Shown piece by piece: positions 43,699 through 52,029 of a DNA stretch of 64,000 nt. The DNA is from Candidatus Fermentibacterota bacterium (GTDB taxonomy: Bacteria; Fermentibacterota; Fermentibacteria; Fermentibacterales; JCC-6): the NCBI GenBank assembly GCA_030609965.1, contig JAUWSQ010000005.1, forward strand, positions 1-64,000, written 5' to 3'. Under the pieces are notes generated by a model, which saw only the letters and a list, made by a program, of their open reading frames with translations, was not told the DNA's origin and ran no database searches. Position numbers and translations under genes: made by a program. Position 1 is the stretch's first letter, and the number at the start of each line of letters is the position of its first letter.

Positions 43699-43735
43699 GG
43701 GGGCATGCTTCTACGGCGTGCCCCTCCTGATTTTC
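43699..43735 (+). terminator. Intrinsic terminator after the C25 protease gene
   Basis: GGGGCATGC and GCGTGCCCC (43700-43708 and 43716-43724) form a strong stem with a seven-base loop and one wobble pair, followed by a short T-rich stretch. Confidence 0.75.
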
Positions 43736-43740
43736 CTGCA

Positions 43741-43883
43741 GGTTGCGGTTCCTGCCTTCAATCACTAGATTTCAGCGTTATTAAATTGTGCCGAAGCATG
43801 GAGATGGCTGTCCGAGAACAGTTCGCCGGCGGGTGTCCGGTGTTATCGCCTTGCCACGATAGATTCGTGAGGCACAGAAAAAC
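43741..43883 (+). promoter_or_regulatory. Leader region of rpsD
   Basis: About 140 non-coding bases lie between the upstream terminator and the SD site. A weak promoter TTGCGG/TAGATT (43743-43771, 17-base spacer) is possible. Single-gene rpsD units in other bacteria carry a leader bound by S4; whether this leader folds in that way was not tested. A 63-codon frame here has no SD site and was rejected. Confidence 0.4.
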
Positions 43884-43895
43884 GGAGGTTGCTTA

Positions 43896-44504
43896 ATGTC
43901 AAGATATCGTGGCCCTAAATTTCGTAAGATCAGGTCTTTAGGACCGCTTCCCGGCCTGACAAGAAAAGATCCTGCCAACCCGAATCCACCCGGAGAGCAT
44001 GGCGGGAGATGGCGCAGGAAAAGAGCTTCAACTTACAGGCTTCAGCTCATAGAGAAACAGAAGATCAGATTCAATTACGGTCTCTCGGAGAAACAGCTTC
44101 GCAAGTATTACAGAAAAGCCACATCGATGAAGGGTGAAACCGGCCATAACCTCCTGCAGCAGATCGAGCGAAGGCTGGACAATGTTGTAGCGAGGTCTGG
44201 TTTTGCCATATCCATACCTGCTGCACGTCAGCTTGTCTGCCACGGTCATGTAACAGTTAACGGCAGAAAACTGGATATTCCATCCTATCTGGTAAGGGTC
44301 GGTGATGTTGTATCGCTGAAGGAGAAGAGTAAGAAACTTAAAGTTGTTGAGGCTAACATTACAGAGGGCTCCGGTATTGGTGTACCGGCATTTCTTGATG
44401 TTGATCCCGCCGCAAGGAAGATAATTATGAAAGTTCTTCCTTCCAGGGAGGATGTTCCTCTTGAAGTAGACGAACGTATGGTTGTCGAGTTCTATTCCAA
44501 ATAG
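43896..44504 (+). CDS. rpsD: Small ribosomal subunit protein uS4
   Basis: The 202-residue protein has SRYRGPKFRKIRSLG at the N-terminus and the S4 RNA-binding domain (RLDNVVARSGFA, ARQLVCHGHVTVNGRKLDIPSYLVRVGD). The N-terminal zinc cysteines of some S4 proteins are absent, so it is the zinc-free form. It stands alone, not in the S13-S11-S4-rpoA operon. GGAGG lies seven bases before ATG 43896, and a perfect terminator follows. Confidence 0.97.
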   Translation: MSRYRGPKFRKIRSLGPLPGLTRKDPANPNPPGEHGGRWRRKRASTYRLQLIEKQKIRFNYGLSEKQLRKYYRKATSMKGETGHNLLQQIERRLDNVVARSGFAISIPAARQLVCHGHVTVNGRKLDIPSYLVRVGDVVSLKEKSKKLKVVEANITEGSGIGVPAFLDVDPAARKIIMKVLPSREDVPLEVDERMVVEFYSK

Positions 44505-44520
44505 CAGTTTTGAATTAGAG

Positions 44521-44555
44521 AAAACCCGTGGAAAGCTCTGCAATCCACGGGTTTT
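44521..44555. terminator. Bidirectional terminator between rpsD and a convergent lipoprotein gene
   Basis: AAAACCCGTGGA (44521-44532) and TCCACGGGTTTT (44544-44555) pair perfectly around an 11-base loop. The A-run and T-run allow termination on both strands, serving rpsD and the minus-strand gene ending at 44587. Confidence 0.9.
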
Positions 44556-44586
44556 CCTGTCTGTTGAGAATTATCTGTAGTTTAGC

Positions 44587-45588
44587 TTAATCCATATCCT
44601 CAAGGGTGACTGCCCATGCGTAGCCGTTCTCGTCAACTTCAATTCCCCAGAGGGTGTAAGTGTCGCCGTCTACATCCTCTACTTTCATGTCATAGGTTCC
44701 GGGGTCAACCCAGATTGTTATGTCACTTGCTTCTGTAAGAATTTCGCTTCCAAGGCGATCATCACCCCAGGGACCATCCGAAGGATCAACGTATACGTAG
44801 TAAATGTCCCAGCCGCCCAGAGTGTTCACGATAGTGACAGGTGCAATTCCGTCACCTGTATCAAGAGAAACGCCTACATATTCGACATCATCCATCATGG
44901 AATCAAGATCATCGAGTGTTACGTACCAGTCGAAACCGGCAGCATCAACTTCAACTCCCCAGAGTGTATAGGTGTCGCCGTCTTCGTCCTCGACCATTAT
45001 GTCATATGCTCCGGGGTCTACCCATACGATAAGCTCGTCATCCTGGTAAAGCAGTTCCGAACCCAGGCGGTCTTCACCCCAGGGTTCATCGGCAGCATCA
45101 ACATATACGTAGAAAATGTCCCATCCCTGAAGATCATTGACGATGGTGATGAATGTGCTTCCTTCGCCAGTCTCGATAATCTTGGGTTCGATTAATTCAT
45201 CTTCTTCCCATCCCGAATCGAGATCGTCGAGCGTAACATTCCACTCGTAACCTTCAGCACCTATCTCAACCTGCCAGAGTGTATAAGTGTCACCGTCTTC
45301 GTCCGTAACCATCATGTCCCAGGTACCTTCTTCGATTTCAAGAGTGAAGGATTCCCCCGGAGCCAGGATATCGGTTCCAAGACGATCTTCGCCCCACGCT
45401 GCGTCGGACGGATCAATGAGTATGAAGTATATTTCCCACATCTCGAGACCGTTTGTAATGGTGACTTCAACCATTGCTGCTTCATCAGTGTCTTCTATCG
45501 GAGTTGGTGTACCCTCATCCGCCTGTTCACCGCAGGCGGCAAACATTGCGATAGCAAGTATACTGAGAAGTAATGCTAATCTCTTCAT
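44587..45588 (-). CDS. Lipoprotein with three tandem acidic beta domains
   Basis: The 333-residue protein has a lipobox (FAAC, Cys 19) and three repeats of about 100 residues. Each contains a tryptophan-led strand (WDIYYVYVDPSD), WGEDRLGSEIL, WVDPGxYDMxVED, DGDTYTLWGVEV and a closing VTLDDLD. The repeats are also visible at DNA level. The domain is strongly acidic and may bind cations or ligand; I do not recognise the family. GAGAGG precedes ATG 45588, and longer frames to 45630 have no SD site. Confidence 0.75.
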   Translation of the reverse strand: MKRLALLLSILAIAMFAACGEQADEGTPTPIEDTDEAAMVEVTITNGLEMWEIYFILIDPSDAAWGEDRLGTDILAPGESFTLEIEEGTWDMMVTDEDGDTYTLWQVEIGAEGYEWNVTLDDLDSGWEEDELIEPKIIETGEGSTFITIVNDLQGWDIFYVYVDAADEPWGEDRLGSELLYQDDELIVWVDPGAYDIMVEDEDGDTYTLWGVEVDAAGFDWYVTLDDLDSMMDDVEYVGVSLDTGDGIAPVTIVNTLGGWDIYYVYVDPSDGPWGDDRLGSEILTEASDITIWVDPGTYDMKVEDVDGDTYTLWGIEVDENGYAWAVTLEDMD

Positions 45589-45648
45589 CAAATTTCCTCT
45601 CTCTCCATTTCCGGTTTTCCGAACCGGCACGGTGCAAATGTTAATAAA

Positions 45649-46128
45649 TCAGAAACTACCCGTAACATATAATGACTTAACGTACGAACCCATAAGGGCT
45701 GTATCGATACAGTTTATGAATAATTCTTCAAGATCGAGTTTCCAGTACCCACCCTCAAGAATCATTGAATATTGCCGAGATTCGGTAGAAGAAATAGTGA
45801 TTTCCGCCCGATCTCCCTGTACGAAAATCATAGTTACATCTCCACTGAAGTCAATGTACTCCCGGTATAGTATCGGAAGAAGGTCCAGGCCTGATTCGTA
45901 TCCATACAGTCCACTGGTCTTCAGATCCGAAGCCAGCGAATCAAGCAGAAACATCGTAGAGGCACTCATTGAACCGGCAGCTGCTTCCCATTGGTTCCTG
46001 TTGATGTATTCTGCTGTTTCGTTGTAGCGTTCAAGGATTTCCTGCTGTGTTGCGGACCAGGAGCATGATATCATGATCGAAAGCACTGCGAGCAGTAACG
46101 TTGATAATAATTCTCGAATTCGAAACAT
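45649..46128 (-). CDS. Small lipoprotein, DUF4878/NTF2-like style
   Basis: The 159-residue protein has a signal with lipobox IMISC, a helical segment (ERYNETAEYINRNQWEAAAGSM) and a closing strand pair (SMILEGGYWKLDLEE). This layout matches the secreted protein at 38749-39225. It precedes the three-repeat lipoprotein by 60 bases on the same strand, so the two may share a transcript. GGGAG lies seven bases before the ATG. Confidence 0.65.
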   Translation of the reverse strand: MFRIRELLSTLLLAVLSIMISCSWSATQQEILERYNETAEYINRNQWEAAAGSMSASTMFLLDSLASDLKTSGLYGYESGLDLLPILYREYIDFSGDVTMIFVQGDRAEITISSTESRQYSMILEGGYWKLDLEELFINCIDTALMGSYVKSLYVTGSF

Positions 46129-46254
46129 GGTTTTCTCCCACTGATAATAACAAGTTCAATATAGTCTGTTCCTTTCTTGCAGCCTCGTCAATATCAGGGT
46201 GGTTTACTTATTCGATATCCTGTTATTATTCATGCAACCAGGGGAGGTTTTGAT

Positions 46255-47142
46255 TTGTCATTCATGGGCAGTGGTGAGTTTCAGTTTGAATTTCCCTGGG
46301 CGGGAGAACTGGACGCGGTAACAGGAATACCACCGCGAAAAGCTCTTGATAGCAGCCTGCCATTGCTTCTTCGGATCATGGGAGAGGAAGATCTTCCCCT
46401 CTCAGTAATCATGATCGATATAGATAATTTCAAGAAATTCAATGACAAATGGGGTCATGATACCGGGGATGCGGTGCTGCGGCATGTAAGCTGCATAATT
46501 CGAAAAGCTGTAAAGTACCGTGGTGAAGCTTACAGATATGGCGGTGAGGAGATCACACTGCTTCTTCCAAATACTTCCTCGAACGAGGCTTTCCTGACAG
46601 CAGAGAGAATACGCCTGAGCATCTACAATTCCCCCCTTGAAAGACAATCCGGAGAAGATGATGAAACTTCACAGATTCCGCTCTCCGTGACCATATCTCT
46701 GGGTGTAAGCACTTTTCCCTCAGTTGCCGGCAGTAAGCTGCTTGTCGCTGCCGACCAGGCTCTCTACGATGCAAAGAAGGGTGGCAGAAACAGGGTTGCC
46801 GTATACAGTTCCATAAAGAAGGATGAGAGCCTGCCGGTTGTTCTCGATGTCAGGTTTCCAGGTACTTCCTCCATCAGTGAAGGCAGCTATGTAATCCTTA
46901 CACGCTGGTTTCGGCACAGGGGTGAACTCACCGAGATCGAAGCAAGAGAAATTTCCGATCCAGGCAGGGGTGTCAGGGAGCTTGCCGAAGGATATGTCCC
47001 TCGTGGTGGGCCAATAACCGCTGAGATCAGAGGCCGGGTCATGGCCGTTGAGAGGCGTGGCAAGTCCACTTTCTTCAGTTTTGAAGTTGAAGCCGAAGTT
47101 CTTGATCTTATGTTTCATCACCTGAAGGATCGTGATTTGTGA
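46255..47142 (+). CDS. GGDEF diguanylate cyclase with unknown C-terminal domain
   Basis: The GGDEF domain covers residues about 15-190: DAVTGIPPRKALDSSL, IMIDIDNFKKFNDKWGHDTGD and YRYGGEEI as the active-site signature, so it is probably active in c-di-GMP synthesis. The last 100 residues form an unrecognised beta-rich domain. No sensor precedes the cyclase. Start TTG 46255 has GGGGAGG seven bases upstream; a longer frame to 46177 lacks one. The stop overlaps the amidohydrolase start. Confidence 0.85.
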   Translation: MSFMGSGEFQFEFPWAGELDAVTGIPPRKALDSSLPLLLRIMGEEDLPLSVIMIDIDNFKKFNDKWGHDTGDAVLRHVSCIIRKAVKYRGEAYRYGGEEITLLLPNTSSNEAFLTAERIRLSIYNSPLERQSGEDDETSQIPLSVTISLGVSTFPSVAGSKLLVAADQALYDAKKGGRNRVAVYSSIKKDESLPVVLDVRFPGTSSISEGSYVILTRWFRHRGELTEIEAREISDPGRGVRELAEGYVPRGGPITAEIRGRVMAVERRGKSTFFSFEVEAEVLDLMFHHLKDRDL

Positions 47143-48611
47143 AATCCTTTCTCTGCGGAGGGCTATGGGCAGGACCTGCAAACGGTGTTCATCCTCCGTC
47201 GAGAATATCCATCTGCGGGGATAGGATAGAAGATATTTCCCCATCTGCTGATACCCGTTCTGATCTATTTGTAATACCTGGTTTTGTAGATGCACACTGC
47301 CATTTCATCTGGAGCGGACTTGAAAGCCTGTACCTTGACCTTTCCGGAACTGTATCCGCAGGGGATCTCCTTGATCTCGTTTCCTCGGAGATCGATTCGG
47401 AGGGAACGGGGCGAATTCTCCGCGGGTTTGGATTTGATGAGAGCATCTGGAATATTCCTCTGCTTCCCTCACTTACGGAACTGGACGGAGCAACAGGAAG
47501 CCGTCCTGTTTTTTTCAGAAGGGTCTGCTGCCATAAAGCCCTGGTGAATTCAGCGATGCTTGAATTGCTCCCCCGGAAATGTCCGGGAGTGGATTACTCA
47601 ACTGGTATCATCAGGGAAGGGGTTGTTCTTGATTTTGAAAGCCTGTTTCCTCCCGAACCGTATATTCTGGATCAGGCATGCTCTATGGCGGCTGAACTGG
47701 CATTTTCCTCAGGCATCACCGCATTATGTACTTTCGAACCCCTTGTAACCACTGAAGTACTTTTTAAAAACAACCCTCCAATAAGAATGTCCATCTGTCT
47801 TTTCGGGAAGGATGCCGGGTTTCCAGGAGAAGTACTCAGCTTCCCAGAAGGGGTACTTCCCGGCATTGATGGTTTAAAATTTTTCCTTGATGGATCCCTC
47901 GGGGCATCTACTGCGGCTGTTTCTGGAACCTACGCGGACGGTACGGTTACCGAACCCCTGCTCTCCGATGAACAGGTTCTGCGCAGTCTGGAGTTTGCGG
48001 CCGATCTTGGTCTGATGCCTGTTTACCATGCTATAGGAGGCAAAGCTCTGGCGCAGATAGACCGTGTAAGTCATGATTTCCATATGAAGCATAAAAGGGG
48101 AAATTCTGCAGCCATCAGGATAGAGCATGCTGAAGAACTACTCGCAGACTGGCCCGGTCACTGGGATACTTCGATTCACACCTTTGTCATGCAGCCTAAT
48201 TTTGTAAACAGGTGGCAGATCGAAGGGGGTCTGTATGAAGGAAAACTCGGAAAAGAGAGAGCGTTGGCTCTCAACCCATTCAGACTGGTTGCAGATGCGG
48301 GTTTTTCTCTTGGTTTCGGTAGCGATGGCATGCCATCTAGCCCCCTGCGGGGACTCAGCGGTGCTACGGACCATCCATTGGATAGATTCGGGATCGATAC
48401 AGCGCAAGCCCTTAACGCATACACACTGAAGGCTGCAGCGATCTGTGGTTTTCAGGATCTTTCCGGAGACCTTAAGGCGGGAAGGGTTGCGGATATGACT
48501 GTGCTTTCCGCTGATCCCTTTCATACCTCCTGGGATGATATCGAAGTTGTTGCGACTATCGTCGGCGGGAAAACTGTGTTCGGACCGGAAACGCTTCTGG
48601 AGGAGGTCTGA
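47139..48611 (+). CDS. Amidohydrolase family protein (YtcJ-like)
   Basis: The 490-residue protein has the metal-dependent hydrolase pattern FVIPGFVDAHCHFIWSG, a middle FLDGSLGASTAAV, RIEHAE and a late GFGSDGMPSSPLRGL. That is the order seen in YtcJ-type amidohydrolases of uncertain substrate. GTG 47139 overlaps the GGDEF stop and the end overlaps nadC. Confidence 0.85.
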   Translation: MKSFLCGGLWAGPANGVHPPSRISICGDRIEDISPSADTRSDLFVIPGFVDAHCHFIWSGLESLYLDLSGTVSAGDLLDLVSSEIDSEGTGRILRGFGFDESIWNIPLLPSLTELDGATGSRPVFFRRVCCHKALVNSAMLELLPRKCPGVDYSTGIIREGVVLDFESLFPPEPYILDQACSMAAELAFSSGITALCTFEPLVTTEVLFKNNPPIRMSICLFGKDAGFPGEVLSFPEGVLPGIDGLKFFLDGSLGASTAAVSGTYADGTVTEPLLSDEQVLRSLEFAADLGLMPVYHAIGGKALAQIDRVSHDFHMKHKRGNSAAIRIEHAEELLADWPGHWDTSIHTFVMQPNFVNRWQIEGGLYEGKLGKERALALNPFRLVADAGFSLGFGSDGMPSSPLRGLSGATDHPLDRFGIDTAQALNAYTLKAAAICGFQDLSGDLKAGRVADMTVLSADPFHTSWDDIEVVATIVGGKTVFGPETLLEEV

Positions 48612-49489
48612 TGGAAAGAATCGACTGGTCGGATCCCGTATCAGCTGGAAGGTTCATTGTGCGTAATGCTCTTGCTGAAGACAGAGTGATGGAGGACATT
48701 ACAACCTCATCTCTTGGAGTGCTTTTGGGTGAAGAGAGTACATGTTTCGCGGCGGCCAGGGAAGAACTGATCACAGCTGGATGGTTTCTTGTTGAACAGG
48801 TATTCTCCGAATTATCCATTCTGGCGGGGAGTAGTATTCCAAGGATTCAGAATATCATTCCTGATGGATCCACTGCCTCCGAAGGAGACAGGATCGGCTG
48901 CCTGCAGGGTTCCGCCGACCTGCTTCTCAGAGGGGAGAGAGTTGCCCTTAACCTCCTCTGTCACCTCTCCGGTATCGCGACGCTGACATCGAAGTACGTT
49001 GAGGTCGTTAAGGGAACGGGAGTGGAAATCCTTGATACCAGAAAAACAACTCCCTGTCTGCGTGCCCTGGAGAAATATGCAGTGAGGGCAGGAGGAGGGG
49101 TGAATCACCGTTTCAATCTGGCAGAACTTGCCATGGTGAAGGACAATCATACTGCCGTTGCGGGGGGATCAGGAAAATTGCACAGCGTAATACTCCGTAT
49201 AAAGGAGAAGGGAATCCCCGTTGAAATCGAGGTGGATTCCATTGAACAGTTGAAAGAAGTACTTGATGAAAACCCCGACCGAATTCTGCTTGACAATATG
49301 AATCCCGATACACTGGCAGAAGCTGTTCGGGTAGCATCCGGCAGCGGTATTTACCTTGAGGCTTCCGGGGGGATAACACTGAAAAATCTAAGGGAAGTGG
49401 CAGGTACCGGAATTGACGGAATATCCTCAGGTGCCCTTACACATTCTGCTCCATCAGCGGATATAGGATTTGACTGGGGGATTACATGA
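48611..49489 (+). CDS. nadC: Nicotinate-nucleotide pyrophosphorylase
   Basis: The enzyme makes nicotinate mononucleotide from quinolinate in NAD synthesis. Signatures are AEDRVMEDITTSSL, LLCHLSGIATLT, DTRKTTPCLRALEKYAVRAGGG, HRFNLAELAMVKDNH and LEASGGITL. The length of 292 residues is normal. It overlaps both neighbours. nadA and nadB are not in the window. Confidence 0.95.
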   Translation: MERIDWSDPVSAGRFIVRNALAEDRVMEDITTSSLGVLLGEESTCFAAAREELITAGWFLVEQVFSELSILAGSSIPRIQNIIPDGSTASEGDRIGCLQGSADLLLRGERVALNLLCHLSGIATLTSKYVEVVKGTGVEILDTRKTTPCLRALEKYAVRAGGGVNHRFNLAELAMVKDNHTAVAGGSGKLHSVILRIKEKGIPVEIEVDSIEQLKEVLDENPDRILLDNMNPDTLAEAVRVASGSGIYLEASGGITLKNLREVAGTGIDGISSGALTHSAPSADIGFDWGIT

Positions 49490-50250
49490 AAAGGCTTGTA
49501 CTTGATATAGGCAATACCAGGACATCGGCGGGTGTCTTCGTAGACGGAAGGCTTGATGTTCAATGGAGGATAACTACGAGACACTGGACAGCCGATGATC
49601 TCTGGGTTATCCTGAATTCGCTTCTGAAGGCGGACGATTGTGATCTCCCTGAAGGTGTCGCATACGCCTGCGTTGTTCCGCAGGTCCGCCATGCTCTCCT
49701 GAATCTCTCCAGAAGGTATATCAGCGTGGATCCGGTCGAAGTAAATGTAGAGACAGCGGGGATTGCAATCGATTACGACTTTCCCCACGAACTGGGTGCC
49801 GATCGACTTGCGAATACAGCAGCTGTTCTGAGCCTTGGGTCATGTCCGGCAATTGTTGTTGATTTTGGAACGGCAACAACTTTCGATGTTATAAGCAGCA
49901 AAGGGACTTACCTTGGCGGCGCAATAACTCCCGGAGTAGGCACCGCTGCGGGGGAACTGTTCAAGAAGGCGGAAAAACTCAATCCGGTAGACCTTGAGTT
50001 TCCAGCTTCTCCCCTTGGAAAGAGTACTGCTGAAGCTGTATGCTCAGGTGTACTTCTCGGGGCTGTTGGAGCAGCTGACCACATAATCGACGAACTCGTG
50101 AAAGTTATTGAAGGAGTTCCCGAAATATGGGCAACTGGAGGCTGGGCACCAGGTATTGCTGGGAAATGCAGAAATTTGATGAAGGTATGTCCCGAACTGA
50201 CACTTGTAGGAATAGACCGTATTGCTGAAAGGTATTCCAATGGAAACTAA
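49486..50250 (+). CDS. coaX: Type III pantothenate kinase
   Basis: The enzyme catalyses the first step of CoA synthesis. It shows DIGNTRTSAGVF, DFGTATTFDVI and GGAITPGVGTAAGELFKKAEKL, all typical of CoaX. It overlaps nadC by four bases and coaC by eleven. Confidence 0.95.
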   Translation: MKRLVLDIGNTRTSAGVFVDGRLDVQWRITTRHWTADDLWVILNSLLKADDCDLPEGVAYACVVPQVRHALLNLSRRYISVDPVEVNVETAGIAIDYDFPHELGADRLANTAAVLSLGSCPAIVVDFGTATTFDVISSKGTYLGGAITPGVGTAAGELFKKAEKLNPVDLEFPASPLGKSTAEAVCSGVLLGAVGAADHIIDELVKVIEGVPEIWATGGWAPGIAGKCRNLMKVCPELTLVGIDRIAERYSNGN

Positions 50251-50788
50251 AAAGATACTGCTGGGAATTACCGGCAGCGCGGCAGCCTTCAAGGGAGTTA
50301 TGCTTGCCTCCCTGCTGCGAAAGGAAGGCTTTGAAATAGACGGTGTAATTACTCCGGCAGCACTGCGGTTCATTTCCGAAACTCAGCTGGCATGTGTAAC
50401 AGGAAGACCAGTTTACAGCTCGCTTTTCACTACGCAGCCCGGTGATCCTGTTCCCCATATTACACTGACCGACAGTATAGATCTCTTTGCCGTTGTTCCT
50501 GCTACAGCGGATTTCATAGGCAAGTCCGCCAACGGACTGGCTGACGATCTGCTCTCTTCCGCTTTTCTTGCATGCGAAGCACCTGTTATCATGGCTCCTT
50601 CGATGAATACCAGAATGTGGAAAAACAGTGCTACAGCAGCCAATTTAGAGACACTTGCATGCCGTGGGGTGATGTTTGCAGGTCCCGTGATGGGACCTCT
50701 TGCCTGCGGCTCGGAAGGTATGGGCAGACTGATGGAACCCGTGGGTATTCTCAAACTGTGCCTGGATGTCCTGTCAGGCAGAAACTGA
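50240..50788 (+). CDS. coaC: Phosphopantothenoylcysteine decarboxylase, stand-alone CoaC
   Basis: This 182-residue flavoprotein has GITGSAAAFKG, VVPATADFIGKSANGLADDLLS, APSMNTRMW and GPLACGSEGMGRL, the decarboxylase half of CoaBC. The CoaB ligase half is missing and is not encoded next door. Placement after coaX favours CoaC over flavin prenyltransferase. Start ATG 50240 has AAAGG seven bases upstream. Confidence 0.88.
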   Translation: METKKILLGITGSAAAFKGVMLASLLRKEGFEIDGVITPAALRFISETQLACVTGRPVYSSLFTTQPGDPVPHITLTDSIDLFAVVPATADFIGKSANGLADDLLSSAFLACEAPVIMAPSMNTRMWKNSATAANLETLACRGVMFAGPVMGPLACGSEGMGRLMEPVGILKLCLDVLSGRN

Positions 50789-50789
50789 T

Positions 50790-51836
50790 ATGGTCCCTCT
50801 TCCAACAATGCAATGGATGGATGGTTTCCTGCGGCTGCTTGACCAGAGACAACTTCCATCCGAAGAAACTTATATCGATTGCAGGGATATCGATTCCCTG
50901 GCGGAAGCCATCAGGACCCTTGCCGTAAGAGGCGCGCCGGCAATAGGGATCGCAGCAGCATTTGGTGCTGTAATTGCTGCTTTAACCTCCGGTCCCGGTG
51001 AAGAATTTAATGAAGCCTTTCATTCGAAGATCGAGACACTTGAGGGAACAAGACCTACAGCTGTCAATCTTTTTCATTGCCTTTTGATCCAGAAAGAGAT
51101 CTTCCGCCGGAATCCAGGCCGGGAAAATGCCGTCCGGGCTCTTCTTAAATCCGCTCATGAAATGATGCAATCCGATCTGCAAGCCAGCAGACGGATGGGC
51201 CGTTTCGGTGCAGATCTTCTGCAAAGCGGTTCGATAGTCCTGACCCATTGCAATGCAGGAGGATTGGCAACCGCAGGTCTGGGGACAGCCCTTGCAGTGA
51301 TATACGAAGCGTGGGACCGTAATATTCTGACAAAGGTGTATGCCGATGAAACCCGCCCGCTTCTTCAGGGTGCAAGGCTGACAGCCTGGGAGCTTTCCAG
51401 AGCGGGTATCCCGGTGGATGTTCTTCCCGATTCCGCAGCGGCTTCGCTTCTGAGAAACGGTGAGGTCAATGCTGTTATAGTCGGCAGCGACAGGATAGCA
51501 GCCAATGGAGACGCTGCAAACAAGATAGGGACATATCAGCTCGCGCTTGCGGCAAAAGCCCATGGAGTCCCCTTTTACGTTGTTGCTCCTCTTTCCACTT
51601 TTGATGTTTCCACTTCACGGGGAAGCGAAATTGAGATTGAACAGAGGAGCAGGGATGAACTGGCCTGCTTTGAAGGCAGGAAGCTGCTTCCAGAAGCAGC
51701 CGGGGTATGGAATCCGGCATTCGATGTTACACCGGCTCTGCTTATTACTGCAATTATCTGTGAGGAGGGAGTACTCTTTTCACCAGACGCAGAATCGATA
51801 AAATCGGTACTCGGGAAGAGTAGTAATTCGAGATGA
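50790..51836 (+). CDS. mtnA: Methylthioribose-1-phosphate isomerase
   Basis: The 348-residue enzyme acts in methionine salvage. It has VRGAPAIGIAAAFG, LTHCNAGGLATAG with the catalytic cysteine, and VGSDRIAANGDAANKIGT with the catalytic aspartate. ATG 50790 is one base after the coaC stop. It ends the operon that begins with the GGDEF gene. A related sugar-phosphate isomerase activity is possible, but the motifs fit MtnA. Confidence 0.93.
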   Translation: MVPLPTMQWMDGFLRLLDQRQLPSEETYIDCRDIDSLAEAIRTLAVRGAPAIGIAAAFGAVIAALTSGPGEEFNEAFHSKIETLEGTRPTAVNLFHCLLIQKEIFRRNPGRENAVRALLKSAHEMMQSDLQASRRMGRFGADLLQSGSIVLTHCNAGGLATAGLGTALAVIYEAWDRNILTKVYADETRPLLQGARLTAWELSRAGIPVDVLPDSAAASLLRNGEVNAVIVGSDRIAANGDAANKIGTYQLALAAKAHGVPFYVVAPLSTFDVSTSRGSEIEIEQRSRDELACFEGRKLLPEAAGVWNPAFDVTPALLITAIICEEGVLFSPDAESIKSVLGKSSNSR

Positions 51837-51922
51837 GTTTTAATGACCAAAGCTTCTGAGGATATGATATTCTATTGCTGACTGCATACGGTTAATCTGA
51901 TTGTTTTTCCGGAGGTTGGAGT

Positions 51923-52009
51923 TTGAAGCGACTTGCATTATTCTACGGAGTATTCAGTTATCCTGTTCAGGTAATTCTGACTATGATGCAGCACTTCAAA
52001 ATAGGATAA
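51923..52009 (+). pseudogene. Short ORF or lipoprotein remnant before dnaK
   Basis: A 28-codon frame starts at TTG 51923 with GGAGG seven bases upstream and ends at 52009. In the next frame the same DNA reads as a hydrophobic stretch, then LSCSGNSDYDAALQNR, which looks like a lipobox and mature start. This suggests a frameshifted, shortened lipoprotein gene. A real micro-peptide is the alternative. Confidence 0.4.
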
Positions 52010-52029
52010 AGTACATTTAAGGAGGGATT

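Noticed and set aside
43705-43896. 63-codon plus-strand frame before rpsD
   Set aside because: It begins inside the terminator of the C25 gene, has no SD site and shows no family features.
51837-52029. CIRCE or similar heat-shock operator before dnaK
   Set aside because: No long inverted repeat of the TTAGCACTC type was found.
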